A stretch of 64,000 nt of DNA from Neorhizobium sp. (GTDB lineage: Bacteria > Pseudomonadota > Alphaproteobacteria > Rhizobiales > Rhizobiaceae), in contig JAPWKC010000004.1 in the NCBI GenBank assembly GCA_028283725.1, positions 806,001 to 870,000 on the forward strand, written 5' to 3'. Of the stretch, positions 36,139 to 44,992 are shown piece after piece. Numbering within the stretch: the stretch's first letter is position 1; each line of letters begins with the position of its first letter. The notes beneath the pieces were generated by a model. The model had not been told where the DNA came from and made no database searches. It saw nothing but the letters and a program-made list of their open reading frames with translations. Made by a program: the position numbers and the translations under genes.

Positions 36139-36762
36139 TTACGCGCCGCGCAGGAAGCTGACGATCAGACCTGCCGCAATGAGCCCCATGACGATGCCGA
36201 TCACAAGATCGAGGACCCGCCAGGCGGCGGGTTTGGCAAAGACCGGCGCCAGAAGGCGGGCGCCATAGCCAAGCGCGAAAAACCAGACGAAAGAGGCCAG
36301 TGCCGCACCGGCACCGTAGGCCACGCGCTCCACGCCTTTAAAGGCCGCAGACAGGCTGCCGAGCAGAACGACCGTATCCAGATAGACATGCGGGTTGAGG
36401 AAGGTGAAGGCGAGGCAGGCGGCAACGGCATTGCCGAGCGCCATCGCCTCGGGCGTGCCGGCCACCAGAACGCCCGGCCTTGCCGCACGGCGAAAGGCCA
36501 TCACCGCGTAGCTTGCGAGAAACACGGCGCCCGACAGCGTCGCCACCGCGATCAGAACCGGCGATTGCGACACGGCGGCGCCGAGACCGCCGACGCCGGC
36601 TGTAATCAAGAGCGCATCCGACACAGCGCAGATCAGGCACAGGACGAAGACGTTGGAGCGGATCAGCCCCTGGCGCAGGATGAAGGCGTTCTGCGCGCCG
36701 ATCGCCACGATCAGCGAGCCGCCGAGCGCAAAGCCGGAAAGGATAGCCGAGACAAGGTTCAT
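36139..36762 (-). CDS. LysE/ArgO family amino acid exporter
   Basis: This 207-residue protein has six membrane helices and the LysE signature near the N-terminus, GSLIVAIGAQNAFILRQGLI. FVLCLICAVSDALLITAGVG and AFTFLNPHVYLDTVVLLGSL (with the conserved NPH.Y.D) are typical of the LysE/ArgO subgroup that exports lysine or arginine. No LysG/ArgP-type regulator is adjacent, so regulation is not visible. The 310 bases upstream (36763-37072) contain no gene I can support. Confidence 0.92.
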   Translation of the reverse strand: MNLVSAILSGFALGGSLIVAIGAQNAFILRQGLIRSNVFVLCLICAVSDALLITAGVGGLGAAVSQSPVLIAVATLSGAVFLASYAVMAFRRAARPGVLVAGTPEAMALGNAVAACLAFTFLNPHVYLDTVVLLGSLSAAFKGVERVAYGAGAALASFVWFFALGYGARLLAPVFAKPAAWRVLDLVIGIVMGLIAAGLIVSFLRGA

Positions 36763-37072
36763 GGATATTTCCGGGGATTGGGCGCGGCGGCGAGACGGAG
36801 CCGGCCTGCGGTCATGACAGGGAGGATGACGGGGATCGTGGCGGGGATGATGGAGAGACCTGAGCGACGGACGTTATAGAGGGGACCGACCACCTGTTCC
36901 AGCGACAGCGCCTATCGATATCGCCTGCCAGACAGGATGAACCGGACGGATCAAGCCCTTGAAGCCGATTCGGTTTCGCCGGCCTCGTGAATTCGAAAAA
37001 AGGGTCGGCATTCAAGACAAGACAGGCGTTCCGACGACGGCGGGACCTGGCATGGATCGATGACCTGCGCGG
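36763..37072. other. Intergenic region, lysE-like promoter side and SRAP 3' side
   Basis: The 310 bases carry G-rich imperfect repeats (GGGAGGATGACGGGGATC-like, 36820-36852) but no credible reading frame. The leftward exporter promoter must lie here; no clear hexamers are seen. Confidence 0.35.
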
Positions 37073-37909
37073 TCAGAAAAGCGACATTTGCGGCGGGTCG
37101 GGATCATCGTCCTTCGGTGTGCCCTCCGGTTGCGCCGTCTTTTTCGGTCTTGCCTGACGCGGCGGCGTTTTGCCGGATGCGGCCGGCTGCTCCTCGCCGG
37201 GGTCGGCCACGGCGAGCGGCTTTTGCACATCCGGCCCCATATTGGAGACCTTGTTGACCAGATCAGACACGGGGATCGCCTCGAAGAAACGGTCGTCGGC
37301 GGGCTGCATCAGGTCTGCCACATGGCGCGGCTCGCCGCTCTTGCAATCCAGCCAGCGGGAGAAATCCTCCGGGCCGATGACGACGGGCATGCGGTCATGG
37401 ATCGGGCGGATCGCCCTGTTGGCGGATGTCGTCAGGATCGCCGCCGTATCGACTTCCGATCCGTCGGCCGAGGCCCAGGTTTCCATCAGGCCGGCAAAGG
37501 CGATGACGCCGCCATCCCGCGGCCTGATCCAGTAGGCCTGCGGCCTCACTCCGCTTTCCTTCGGCGGCCGGCGCCATTCGTAAAAGCCGGAGGCCGGCAC
37601 CAGAATGCGGCGATGGCGCATGGCGGCGCGGAACGAGGCCTTTTCGGCCGCGGTTTCCGAACGGGCATTGATGAGAAGCGGAAAATCCTTCGGGTCCTTC
37701 ACCCAGCCGGGGATCAGGCCCCAGCGGGCGAGAATCGCGCGGCGTTCGGGAAGGTTGCTGCCGGGATGACGCTCCGTCGAGGCGACCACGAGGATCGGCT
37801 GCGTCGGGGCGATGTTGAAGCGCGCCGGGAAATCAGGCTCGAAATCGATGACGCTGACGAACTGGAGGATCTCGTCCGGCGACTGGGTCAGGGCATAGCG
37901 TCCGCACAT
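37073..37909 (-). CDS. SRAP (YedK/HMCES) abasic-site DNA-crosslinking protein
   Basis: The 278-residue protein starts MCGRYALTQSPDEI: Cys2, exposed after Met removal, forms the thiazolidine link with abasic sites in single-stranded DNA. Other active-site elements are present: FNIAPTQPI, INARSETAAEKASFRAAMRH, VPASGFYEW with the catalytic Glu, and the His in IHDRMPVV. A Lys/Pro-rich tail of about 50 residues ending QMSLF follows the domain. The role is protection of ssDNA at stalled forks. Starting upstream of Cys2 would destroy the active site, so ATG 37909 is certain. Confidence 0.95.
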   Translation of the reverse strand: MCGRYALTQSPDEILQFVSVIDFEPDFPARFNIAPTQPILVVASTERHPGSNLPERRAILARWGLIPGWVKDPKDFPLLINARSETAAEKASFRAAMRHRRILVPASGFYEWRRPPKESGVRPQAYWIRPRDGGVIAFAGLMETWASADGSEVDTAAILTTSANRAIRPIHDRMPVVIGPEDFSRWLDCKSGEPRHVADLMQPADDRFFEAIPVSDLVNKVSNMGPDVQKPLAVADPGEEQPAASGKTPPRQARPKKTAQPEGTPKDDDPDPPQMSLF

Positions 37910-37985
37910 GCTTTTTAGATGGCACCGGGCTTGCCCGCGGTCAAGGATATCGCCGGCCTGCAAGGCGTTCAGGCGCTTCCGGCAC

Positions 37986-38312
37986 TCAGGCGCTGCGGGG
38001 GCCGAAGAGGATGATCGCACCTCCGACGAGGCAGACGACGACGCCCGCCACATCCCAGCGATCCGGCACCCGCGCCTCGACGGCCCAGAGCCAGAGGATG
38101 GAGGCCAGAATATAGATCGCGCCATAGGCGGCGTAGGTGCGGCCCGCAGCCTCGCTCGGCACCAGCGCCAGAAGCCAGGCGAAGACGATCAGCGACAGCA
38201 CACCCGGCGCCAGCCACCAAACGGGCTTGGAAAGCCTCAACCAGGCCCAGAAGGCAAAGCAGCCGCCGATCTCGAACATCGCGGCGAGCGCATAGAGGAT
38301 GTAGGTTTTCAT
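37986..38312 (-). CDS. YnfA family (UPF0060) membrane protein
   Basis: This 108-residue protein has four membrane helices in the YnfA pattern: [20 protein letters not shown] with the conserved Glu, [32 protein letters not shown] and [20 protein letters not shown]. YnfA belongs to the small multidrug resistance-like proteins, and some members efflux cationic dyes. Its ATG (38310-38312) overlaps the stop of the frameshifted parE on the same strand, so translation may be coupled to the TA operon. Confidence 0.92.
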   Translation of the reverse strand: MKTYILYALAAMFEIGGCFAFWAWLRLSKPVWWLAPGVLSLIVFAWLLALVPSEAAGRTYAAYGAIYILASILWLWAVEARVPDRWDVAGVVVCLVGGAIILFGPRSA

Positions 38313-38628
38313 CAGAACTCTTCGAAATCCCGCCGCTTGATGTCCTGCGCCATGTGCATCACACGCAGGATCACAACCCGATCCTCGAAGGACCTATAGT
38401 AGATGCAGCGCTCACGATAGGGCAACGCTCTGAGGCCTGGCGATATATGGTCGCGTGGCGAGCCGGTGAAATAGGTCTTTGCGATCCAGGCGATCTTGCG
38501 TGTGAGATCATCAAGAAATCGGCCGCATAGCGCGGACTGGTTCTGGCGATGTAACGGTGAATGCCACGCAAGTCCCGACGGGCGAGCGGCGCGAGGATAA
38601 ACTGTTTGGCGACCTTTCTAGTCGTCAT
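38312..38628 (-). pseudogene. ParE-family toxin with one-base deletion (locus 2)
   Basis: From ATG 38628 the frame reads MTTRKVAKQFILAPLARRDL and RGIHRYIARTSPRYAA, then loses phase at about 38520. One missing base (GCGGCCGATTT where GCGGCC-N-GATTT is expected) explains this. The other frame continues [39 protein letters not shown] and [20 protein letters not shown], stopping at 38312-38314. Joined, the two parts give a normal ParE of about 105 residues. Unless the indel is an assembly error, the toxin is inactive. The C-terminal frame is otherwise undamaged, so any loss is recent. Confidence 0.8.
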
Positions 38629-38872
38629 CTTTCAGGACATCCGTCAGCAGATCGTGCGCCCCTTCGTATGTCAGTCCTTCACCGGCCGCGATTTCGGCAT
38701 CTGCCTCGCCGATAGCCTGGCGCAGCGACTGAATGCGCGCCTCGCGATCAGCCAGCATGCGCAGACCTGCCCGGAGCGCCTCGGCCTCCGTGTCGAATCG
38801 GCCGGCCCGGACGAGATCGGCGAGGATGTCGTCATAGGTGTCGCCGAGCGAGAATGTCTTTGCGCGCGCCAT
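38618..38872 (-). CDS. ParD-family antitoxin (locus 2)
   Basis: The 84-residue protein has a ribbon-helix-helix start (MARAKTFSLGDTYDDILADL, then FDTEAEALRAGLRMLADRE) and a helical toxin-binding tail (IQSLRQAIGEADAEIAAGEG). ATG 38872 has AAGGAC upstream; an earlier in-frame ATG at 38896 is possible. The gene overlaps the ParE start by 11 bases, typical for parDE. It is intact while its toxin is frameshifted. Confidence 0.88.
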   Translation of the reverse strand: MARAKTFSLGDTYDDILADLVRAGRFDTEAEALRAGLRMLADREARIQSLRQAIGEADAEIAAGEGLTYEGAHDLLTDVLKDDD

Positions 38873-38967
38873 CGTGCTGTCCTTGGCGTAGAGCATATGG
38901 CGAGAGGTGGCATGATTACAATATTCTGTCGTTATCGATCGTCGAACATCAATGATTCGAGTAGTTC

Positions 38968-39402
38968 ATGCCCTCCACGCCTCTCCCCCCGCAGGCCGCC
39001 TCCTCCGCCATTCTCGAACGGGACGGCCGGTTCCTGCTGATCCGTCGAAAAAACCCGCCGGCGGCCGATCTCTATGCCTATCCGGGCGGGCGGGCCGAGC
39101 CGGGCGAGACGCCGGCCGAGACAGCCCTTCGGGAATTCTTCGAGGAGACGGGGATTGCCGTGCGCGATCCGGTGCTGTTTGCCACCTATGACCTGAAGGG
39201 CAAGGATGACGCGAGCCCGCGTTTTTTCCTCTCCGTCTTCCGCGTCCTGTCCGACGACACCCACGAGGCCGTCGCTGCCGACGATGCGGCGGATGCCGGG
39301 TGGTTCACCCCAGCCGAGATCCGCCGCCTGCCCTCACCGAAAAGCGTGCGGGAATGCGCCGAGAGGCTGGCAGAGGAAATCGCTTCAAGACCTGCCGGTT
39401 AA
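38968..39402 (+). CDS. Nudix hydrolase
   Basis: The 144-residue protein carries a complete Nudix box at residues 41-63: G-x5-E-x7-REUxEE-x-G-U, seen as GRAEPGETPAETALREFFEE then TGI. The preceding strand FLLIRRKNPPAADLYAYPGG and the following FLSVFRVLSDD fit the fold. Such proteins hydrolyse nucleoside diphosphate-linked compounds; the substrate cannot be inferred. It is divergent from the parDE operon. Confidence 0.92.
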   Translation: MPSTPLPPQAASSAILERDGRFLLIRRKNPPAADLYAYPGGRAEPGETPAETALREFFEETGIAVRDPVLFATYDLKGKDDASPRFFLSVFRVLSDDTHEAVAADDAADAGWFTPAEIRRLPSPKSVRECAERLAEEIASRPAG

Positions 39403-39510
39403 CCGTCTGTCTTAACCTTCTGTCGCAATCGTCGGGGGCAATTGCGGCCCCGGCATTTCCCATCGCGGCGCGAAACATCTAAAAAGACGCATCGCGATCG
39501 GGAATCGTCC

Positions 39511-40008
39511 ATGACACGTCACTTCAGCATCGGCCTTGTTTTCCTGCCCCTCGCTCTGGGCGCGGTTTCCATGACGATGCTTGCCGCCCGACCGGCGCTG
39601 GCGCAGACCGCAACGCCCTCGACCAAGAAGGCGCCGGCCAGCGCGACACCTCCCGCAGCCCCCACGCCCGCAGCCCCCACGCCCGCCGCACCGCAGGAGG
39701 CCAAGCCTGCGCCCTATGACGGGCAGATGATGCGGCTTTCGGAAGTGCTCGGCTCGGTCTCCTATCTGCGCACGCTCTGCGGCAACGATGGGGATGACTG
39801 GCGCGGCCGGATGCAACGCCTGCTCGAATCAGATACGGCCAGCGAACCGCAGAGACGCGAGCGGCTGACCGCCGCCTTCAATCGCGGCTACCGCTCGTTT
39901 GCCGCCGTCCACCGGTCCTGCACCGATGCCGCGCGGCAGGCCGAAGAGCGCTACCGTAACGAAGGCGCAACACTTGCGGCAGAAATTGCTGCACGCTACG
40001 GAAATTAG
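39511..40008 (+). CDS. TIGR02301-like exported protein
   Basis: The 165-residue protein has a signal peptide (FSIGLVFLPLALGAVSMTML, then AARPALA before QTATP). A Pro/Ala linker with a duplicated PAAPTPAA unit follows, then a conserved domain with MMRLSEVLGSVSYLRTLCGN, MQRLLESDTASEPQRRERLT and FNRGYRSFAAVHRSCTDAAR. Two cysteines in the mature part could form a disulfide. It matches the alphaproteobacterial TIGR02301 family, for which I know no function. ATG 39511 is chosen because it starts the signal peptide. Confidence 0.8.
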   Translation: MTRHFSIGLVFLPLALGAVSMTMLAARPALAQTATPSTKKAPASATPPAAPTPAAPTPAAPQEAKPAPYDGQMMRLSEVLGSVSYLRTLCGNDGDDWRGRMQRLLESDTASEPQRRERLTAAFNRGYRSFAAVHRSCTDAARQAEERYRNEGATLAAEIAARYGN

Positions 40009-40109
40009 TCAATTATTTACCTGTTTTGGCAGGAGGCCGTGTCGTTTTGATAAAAGGCTGATAAAGTTCTTAACTGCGCAGTAAGTAAACGGGTACCGAG
40101 GAAGACAGT

Positions 40110-40367
40110 ATGCAGTCAGGCCGCAACGAAATCGACGACATGATCGTTCACGAGAAGATGCAGGTCGCCTTGGAATACCAGAACGAGGCCTGGGCAGACG
40201 GACGCGCAGACGGGATCGAGACGGAAATCATCGCAGATGCCGCCCTCGTCTTTGCGCTTCGCGAGACGATCCGCCTGCATGGCGAGCAGGGCGCCGAAGC
40301 GCTGCTCGAATCACTGAAGGAGAGAATTCTCTCCGGTGAGTTTTCGCCCGAGCGGAAGATCCAGTAA
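40110..40367 (+). CDS. Small conserved-type hypothetical protein
   Basis: The 85-residue acidic, helical protein reads MQSGRNEIDDMIVHEKMQVA, then NEAWADGRADGIETEIIADA and ETIRLHGEQGAEALLESLKE. No membrane or signal segment is present. I recall similar proteins in rhizobia next to TIGR02301 genes, without function. ATG 40110 follows GAGGAAGACAGT. The coding pattern is good. Confidence 0.65.
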   Translation: MQSGRNEIDDMIVHEKMQVALEYQNEAWADGRADGIETEIIADAALVFALRETIRLHGEQGAEALLESLKERILSGEFSPERKIQ

Positions 40368-40510
40368 CCCTTCCGCACGCAGCGCTGTTTACTTTGCCCG
40401 GCCGCCCTGCGGCCGGTCCACTGCCCGCCGAACGCTGATGCCGACCGCGGCAACCGGCCGGCAATCCCATCCTCCGGCACTGCCGGCCAGAACATGTTCA
40501 AGGGCTTCCG

Positions 40511-41437
40511 ATGCTGACCGCAAAGGGACATATTTCTTCAGGATCCGCTGCTTCGGGAGCGATGCCGGCCGCCGTGCCTTCTTCCGCGAAGACGCGGCTT
40601 GTGGCGCTGCTTGTGTCGTGCGCGCTTCTGCCGCTTGCCATGGCCGCCGACATGCGCCCGGCGCTGGCGCTGTCCGTCACCGCCGACGGCGCTGCGCTTT
40701 CTGCCGACGGCTCGACCCTGCCGAAGCCGGCCCCCGCCATCGACCACTCGGCCAAGCCTTCCGCGGAAGGGCAGAATGCGCAGGTCGCGCAACCGGCAGC
40801 ACCTGCTTCGCCCGCCAACCCGGCCTCGCCCTCTGCAACGCCCTCGCCTGCTCCCGCTTCGCCGGCAGCACCCGCTTCACCGGCAACACCGCCGGTGACC
40901 AGCGTCGACCCGGATGACGGCCCCTCGCTGCCGCCATCCAAGGGCGGCACGCGCTCGGCCGACGATACGGCGCCGGTGCAGATCATCCGCGATCTCTCCG
41001 CCCTGCCCGCCCCCGTGCGCGCCATGCGCGAGAAGCTCATCGAGGCGGCCACGACCGGTGACATTTCCAAGCTGAAGCCGCTGGTCGGCACCGGCCGCGA
41101 CCGCGCCGATATCATGAACATCGATGGCGACGATCCGGTCGAGACGCTGAAAAGCTTTTCCGGCGATCCGGACGGCCAGGAAATCCTCGCCATCATGCTC
41201 GACATCCTGTCGACCGGTGCTGCCCGCTTCGATGCCGGCACGCCCGACGAGACCTATGTCTGGCCCTATTTCACCGGCAAATCGCTTGCAGCCCTTACCC
41301 CGCAGGAGCGCGTCGAACTGCTGAGGATCATCACCGCCGGCGACCTGATGGGCATGGAAGACCGCGACAACTATTCCTTCTACCGCATCGGCATCACACC
41401 CGACGGCAAGTGGAAGTTTCTGTCGGGCGGCGACTGA
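40511..41437 (+). CDS. Exported hypothetical protein
   Basis: The 308-residue protein has a hydrophobic export segment near residues 28-47 (RLVALLVSCALLPLAMAADM), a Pro/Ala/Ser linker (about 70-135) with SPAPASPAAPASPATPP-type repeats and a conserved-looking C-terminal domain: IIRDLSALPAPVRAMREKLI, ADIMNIDGDDPVETLKSFSG and TYVWPYFTGKSLAALTPQER. The C-terminal domain recalls periplasmic proteins of rhizobia whose function I do not know. The signal sequence begins unusually late, so the true start may be internal (e.g. ATG 40562). Confidence 0.65.
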   Translation: MLTAKGHISSGSAASGAMPAAVPSSAKTRLVALLVSCALLPLAMAADMRPALALSVTADGAALSADGSTLPKPAPAIDHSAKPSAEGQNAQVAQPAAPASPANPASPSATPSPAPASPAAPASPATPPVTSVDPDDGPSLPPSKGGTRSADDTAPVQIIRDLSALPAPVRAMREKLIEAATTGDISKLKPLVGTGRDRADIMNIDGDDPVETLKSFSGDPDGQEILAIMLDILSTGAARFDAGTPDETYVWPYFTGKSLAALTPQERVELLRIITAGDLMGMEDRDNYSFYRIGITPDGKWKFLSGGD

Positions 41438-41461
41438 GTTTTTTCGGCCATCGGATTATCG

Positions 41462-41496
41462 AAGCCGCGGTATGATCGTCATTCCGCGGCTTTTTT
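41462..41496 (+). terminator. Rho-independent terminator
   Basis: AAGCCGCGG (41462-41470) pairs perfectly with CCGCGGCTT (41484-41492), and the T-run continues to 41496. It lies 24 bases after the preceding stop codon. Confidence 0.85.
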
Positions 41497-41629
41497 CGTT
41501 TCCTGCCCGACTGTCTGCGGTCAAAGCCGTTCCGCACCGCTGCGCCCGCCATATCGACAAATCCGATCATCCGACCTAAGTCAGAGGTTCACCGGCAAGA
41601 CCGACTGCCGGACAGATGGATACCCGATC

Positions 41630-42514
41630 ATGCCCAGCGCCGTTCTACCCTCACGAGCCGTCATCCGCGTTTCCGGCAAGGAAGCCCAGGGCTTCCTGCA
41701 CAATCTCGTCACCACCGATATCGACGGCCTGCCGGAGCGCGAGGCGCGGCCTGGCGCGCTTTTGACGCCGCAGGGCAAGATCCTGTTCGACTTCATGATC
41801 TGGCGCGACATTGGACAAGGCGGCGCGTCTGACGAGGGCGGCGATGCCTTTCTGATCGAGACCGACCTTGCCCAGCGCGACGGGCTGATCCGGCGGCTCA
41901 CCATGTACAAGCTTCGCGCCGCCGTGACGATTGCCGCAGATGCGGAGGGCGTCACCGTGTTCTGGGGCGAGCATTTTTCAGACGGCACCATCATCGACGG
42001 AGCCTTTGCGAAGGCGGGGATTGCCGTCTCCCGCAGCGCCGGCACGGCTGCGGATGCGCTGACCTCTGAGACTTACGCCGACGCCTATCGGGCGCTGAGG
42101 ATCGCCGCGGGACTGGCCGTCTCGGGCGACGACTTCGCGCTTCAGGATGCGTTTCCGCATGACGTGCTTCTCGATCGCACCGGCGGGCTTTCGTTCCGCA
42201 AGGGCTGCTATGTGGGCCAGGAAGTGGTGTCGCGCATGCAGCATCGCGGCACGGCGCGGCGACGGGTCGTCAGCGTTTCGGCGACGAGCCCTCTTCCGGC
42301 ACCCGGCACGGACATCCTTGCCGGCGAAAAGCCGGTCGGCACGCTCGGCTCGGTGTCGGGCACCAATGGTCTTGCCATCGTGCGGACCGACCGGGTGGGC
42401 GATGCGATGTCCAGCGGCACGCCGCTGACGGTGGGCGGTCTTGCCGTGACGCTGTCATTGCCGTCGTGGAGCGGGCTCGAATTTCCGAGCGCATCGGACG
42501 CCGCAGAACCGTGA
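41630..42514 (+). CDS. ygfZ: YgfZ/GcvT-like iron-sulfur cluster assembly protein
   Basis: The 294-residue folate-binding protein belongs to the YgfZ/IBA57 (CAF17) family that helps mature some Fe-S enzymes. The N-terminal GcvT-like fold has RVSGKEAQGFLHNLVTTDID and GALLTPQGKILFDFMIW. The family signature K-G-C-Y-x-G-Q-E is present in RKGCYVGQEVVSRMQHRGTA (about 190-205). It is the first gene of an overlapping operon: its TGA overlaps the GTG of the HD protein. Confidence 0.92.
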   Translation: MPSAVLPSRAVIRVSGKEAQGFLHNLVTTDIDGLPEREARPGALLTPQGKILFDFMIWRDIGQGGASDEGGDAFLIETDLAQRDGLIRRLTMYKLRAAVTIAADAEGVTVFWGEHFSDGTIIDGAFAKAGIAVSRSAGTAADALTSETYADAYRALRIAAGLAVSGDDFALQDAFPHDVLLDRTGGLSFRKGCYVGQEVVSRMQHRGTARRRVVSVSATSPLPAPGTDILAGEKPVGTLGSVSGTNGLAIVRTDRVGDAMSSGTPLTVGGLAVTLSLPSWSGLEFPSASDAAEP

Positions 42515-43161
42515 GCGCGGCCAAGCCCTCGACACCGGCACCGTCTTCGGCCGCCTCGGCGCGCGCCTGGCAGCGCATGCTGTCGGGCCGGCGGCTCGAT
42601 CTGCTCGATCCGTCGCCGGTGGATGTCGAGATTTCCGATATCGCCCACGGGCTTGCCCGCGTTGCCCGCTGGAACGGCCAGACACGCGGCGACCATGCCT
42701 TTTCGGTGGCACAGCATTCGCTCGTGGTGGAAGAGATCTTTCGGCGCACGGAGCCGGAGGCCGGGCCGGCGTCGCTTCTGATGGCGCTTCTGCATGACGC
42801 GCCGGAATATGTCATCGGCGACATGATCTCGCCGTTCAAATCGGTGGTCGGCGGCGGGTACAAGACAGTGGAAATGCGGCTTGAGGCGGCCATCCACCTG
42901 CGTTTCGGCCTTGCCGCGCATCCGGGCCGGGACCTGAAGGCCAAAATCAAGAAGGCCGATACGGTGGCGGCGTTTTTCGAGGCGACAGAGCTTGCCGGGT
43001 TCTCCGTCACCGAGGCGCGCAAGTTCTTCGGCCAGCCGCGCGGCATCACCCGCGACATGCTGCCGATGGCACCGATGCCGGCGCTGGAAGCCCAGGAGCG
43101 GTTTCTCGCCCGTTTCCACGCCATCGAGACGGCCTTTCTTGCAGGAGCAAAGCCCGCATGA
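42511..43161 (+). CDS. HD domain phosphohydrolase (YfbR-like)
   Basis: The 216-residue protein has the HD metal motif: His in DHAFSVAQHSLVVEEI, the HD pair in LLMALLHDAPEYVIGDMISP (about 93-95) and a distal Asp in AKIKKADTVAAFFEATEL. Members resemble YfbR 5'-deoxyribonucleotidase; the actual substrate is unknown. I take GTG 42511, which overlaps the ygfZ stop codon, as the start. Its own TGA overlaps the ATG of the next gene, so three proteins are coupled. Confidence 0.87.
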   Translation: MSAAKPSTPAPSSAASARAWQRMLSGRRLDLLDPSPVDVEISDIAHGLARVARWNGQTRGDHAFSVAQHSLVVEEIFRRTEPEAGPASLLMALLHDAPEYVIGDMISPFKSVVGGGYKTVEMRLEAAIHLRFGLAAHPGRDLKAKIKKADTVAAFFEATELAGFSVTEARKFFGQPRGITRDMLPMAPMPALEAQERFLARFHAIETAFLAGAKPA

Positions 43162-43745
43162 CCGCGCCGTCACTCAGCATGACCGCAAAGATCATCGAAA
43201 AGGCGCCGCCGGGCGGCATCGTCGTCTGCCCGCTTCCGATCATTGCCGAGATGGCGGTGCGGCACGGGGCGCGCGAGATGGTGAGCCTGATTGCGGAGAA
43301 CCACGATTTCCACCGGCCGGGGGTGATCCGCGCCGAACGGCACCTGACATTGAAGATGAACGATATCGCCTTTGCCGGCACCGGCAATCTGGTGGCGCCG
43401 AACGAGGCGCATGTGGAGAGCCTAATCGGCTTCGTTCAGGACTGGGACCGGGCGGCACCGCTTCTCGTCCATTGCTGGATGGGCGTGTCCCGCTCTCCGG
43501 CCGCTGCCGTGATCGCCAGCCTTGCGCTTTTTCCCGAGGATGACGAGGTGGAACTGGCAGAAAGGCTGCGCGGGGCCGCTCCACATGCGACGCCGAATAC
43601 ACGGCTGATCGAGATCGGCGACCGGCTTCTGAAGCGCGACGGACGGCTTGTCGCGGCGATCAAAAAGATCGGCCGCGGGGCGGAGACGGATGGGCGGGCA
43701 AGCTTCGTTCTGCCACCGCCCGCGCCTTATCGGGCCGGCGTGTAA
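43158..43745 (+). CDS. Protein tyrosine phosphatase-like protein
   Basis: The 195-residue protein carries the C-x5-R phosphatase loop in LLVHCWMGVSRSPAAAVIAS (Cys about 105, Arg about 111) and an upstream acid-loop candidate around LKMNDIAFAG. It resembles the dual-specificity-type phosphatases of alphaproteobacteria. ATGA overlap with the HD gene places it last in the ygfZ operon. The physiological target is unknown. Confidence 0.88.
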   Translation: MTAPSLSMTAKIIEKAPPGGIVVCPLPIIAEMAVRHGAREMVSLIAENHDFHRPGVIRAERHLTLKMNDIAFAGTGNLVAPNEAHVESLIGFVQDWDRAAPLLVHCWMGVSRSPAAAVIASLALFPEDDEVELAERLRGAAPHATPNTRLIEIGDRLLKRDGRLVAAIKKIGRGAETDGRASFVLPPPAPYRAGV

Positions 43746-43882
43746 AATCTAAAAACACAACTGCGTCAGCTATTTGCCCGCGGCAAAAAAGCGCGAGGCC
43801 TTGCCTTGACCTCGCCTTGGTCTGCGCCAATTAGGGGCGAGCCAAAAGACACGATCAAGAAGAAGAAAAGGACCGACGCAGC

Positions 43883-44734
43883 ATGGAACAGGCATCCGAA
43901 GTCGTCGTCGCCAGCCGCGCGGCACTCACCCAGATCAGCGCGCTTGCCGTGCAATATTCCTTCTCGGTGGTGGGCGCGATCATTCTGCTTGTCGTCGGCT
44001 GGCTGATTGCAGGGCTGCTCAGCCGCTGGGCGCATAACGGATTGTCGCGCATCCACGGCATCGATGCGACGCTGGCGCAGTTCTTCTCCAATGTCATCCG
44101 CTACGCCATCCTGATCATGGTCGTGGTCATGGTGCTTGGCCAGTTCGGGGTGCAGACGGCTTCGATCCTTGCCGCCCTCGGCGCGATCGGCCTTGCCGTC
44201 GGTCTGGCACTGCAGGGCACGCTGCAGAATATCGCGGCCGGGATCATGCTTCTGGTCCTGCGGCCGTTTCGCGTCGGCGAAAGCATCGAGACGAGCAGCG
44301 TTTCGGGTGTGATCGTCGATGTCGGCCTGTTTGCGACCGAGCTTCGCACCGCCGACGGCGTCTACCGGCTGGCGCCGAACTCGACGCTGTGGAACGTGCC
44401 GATCACCAATTATTCCCGCCTCAGAACCCGCCGCCACGAGATTTCGGTGACGCTGGAACCGCAGGACGATCTGGATGCAGCACAGAAAAAGCTCGTCGAG
44501 ATTGCAGCGGCCGAGGCGCGCGTCCTGAAGACCCCGGCGCCGACCACCTATGTGGCGGAATTCGATCCGGCCAGCACCAAGCTGACACTGCGCTACTGGA
44601 TCGACAGCAGCGCATGGTGGGCGACCAGCCGCGACATGATGAAGGTGGTGAAACTCGCCTTCGACAAGGTCAAGGAAGAACCCCAGGAAGAGGTTCTCCC
44701 CACAGATCCAGACCTTCAGGTTGAGGAGCAGTGA
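43883..44734 (+). CDS. mscS: Small-conductance mechanosensitive channel (MscS family)
   Basis: The 283-residue protein has three N-terminal membrane helices (SVVGAIILLVVGWLIAGLLS and IRYAILIMVVVMVLGQFGVQ), then the MscS pore-helix pattern AALGAIGLAVGLALQGTLQN. The beta domain (GESIETSSVSGVIVDVGLFA, TELRTADGVY) and the C-terminal alpha/beta domain follow. It opens under membrane tension to release osmolytes. The Gly/Ala-rich pore-lining segment is complete. A single-gene unit is likely. Confidence 0.94.
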   Translation: MEQASEVVVASRAALTQISALAVQYSFSVVGAIILLVVGWLIAGLLSRWAHNGLSRIHGIDATLAQFFSNVIRYAILIMVVVMVLGQFGVQTASILAALGAIGLAVGLALQGTLQNIAAGIMLLVLRPFRVGESIETSSVSGVIVDVGLFATELRTADGVYRLAPNSTLWNVPITNYSRLRTRRHEISVTLEPQDDLDAAQKKLVEIAAAEARVLKTPAPTTYVAEFDPASTKLTLRYWIDSSAWWATSRDMMKVVKLAFDKVKEEPQEEVLPTDPDLQVEEQ

Positions 44735-44829
44735 CCTAGCCGCCGCGCACGGCGGACCTGCCGCAGAGCCCTTCACCCGAAAGGCGAGGCGGTAGCAGAA
44801 CGGCGGCGACACTGACCTGATGGAAAGGA

Positions 44830-44871
44830 AGCGGCGGGTTTGGCCTTTACGAGGAGGCCGGGCCCGCCGCT
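44830..44871 (+). terminator. Hairpin after mscS
   Basis: AGCGGCGGG (44830-44838) pairs perfectly with CCCGCCGCT (44863-44871), and inside it GGCC pairs with GGCC. Only a short T-run (GTTT) follows. It could end the mscS transcript. Confidence 0.5.
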
Positions 44872-44992
44872 CATGTTTCCACAATGCCCTATCCCGGATA
44901 CAAAACGCCCCTTTTGCGCCATTCAAATCCCCGCTTTCGACCACGCGGAAATTGTATAGAGTGCGCTCACATATGCGTATCCGGGTAATCTC

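Noticed and set aside
36833..36880. Short Met/Gly-rich frame in the G-rich repeats upstream of the LysE gene
   Set aside because: Only about 20 residues of low complexity, with no separate ribosome site.
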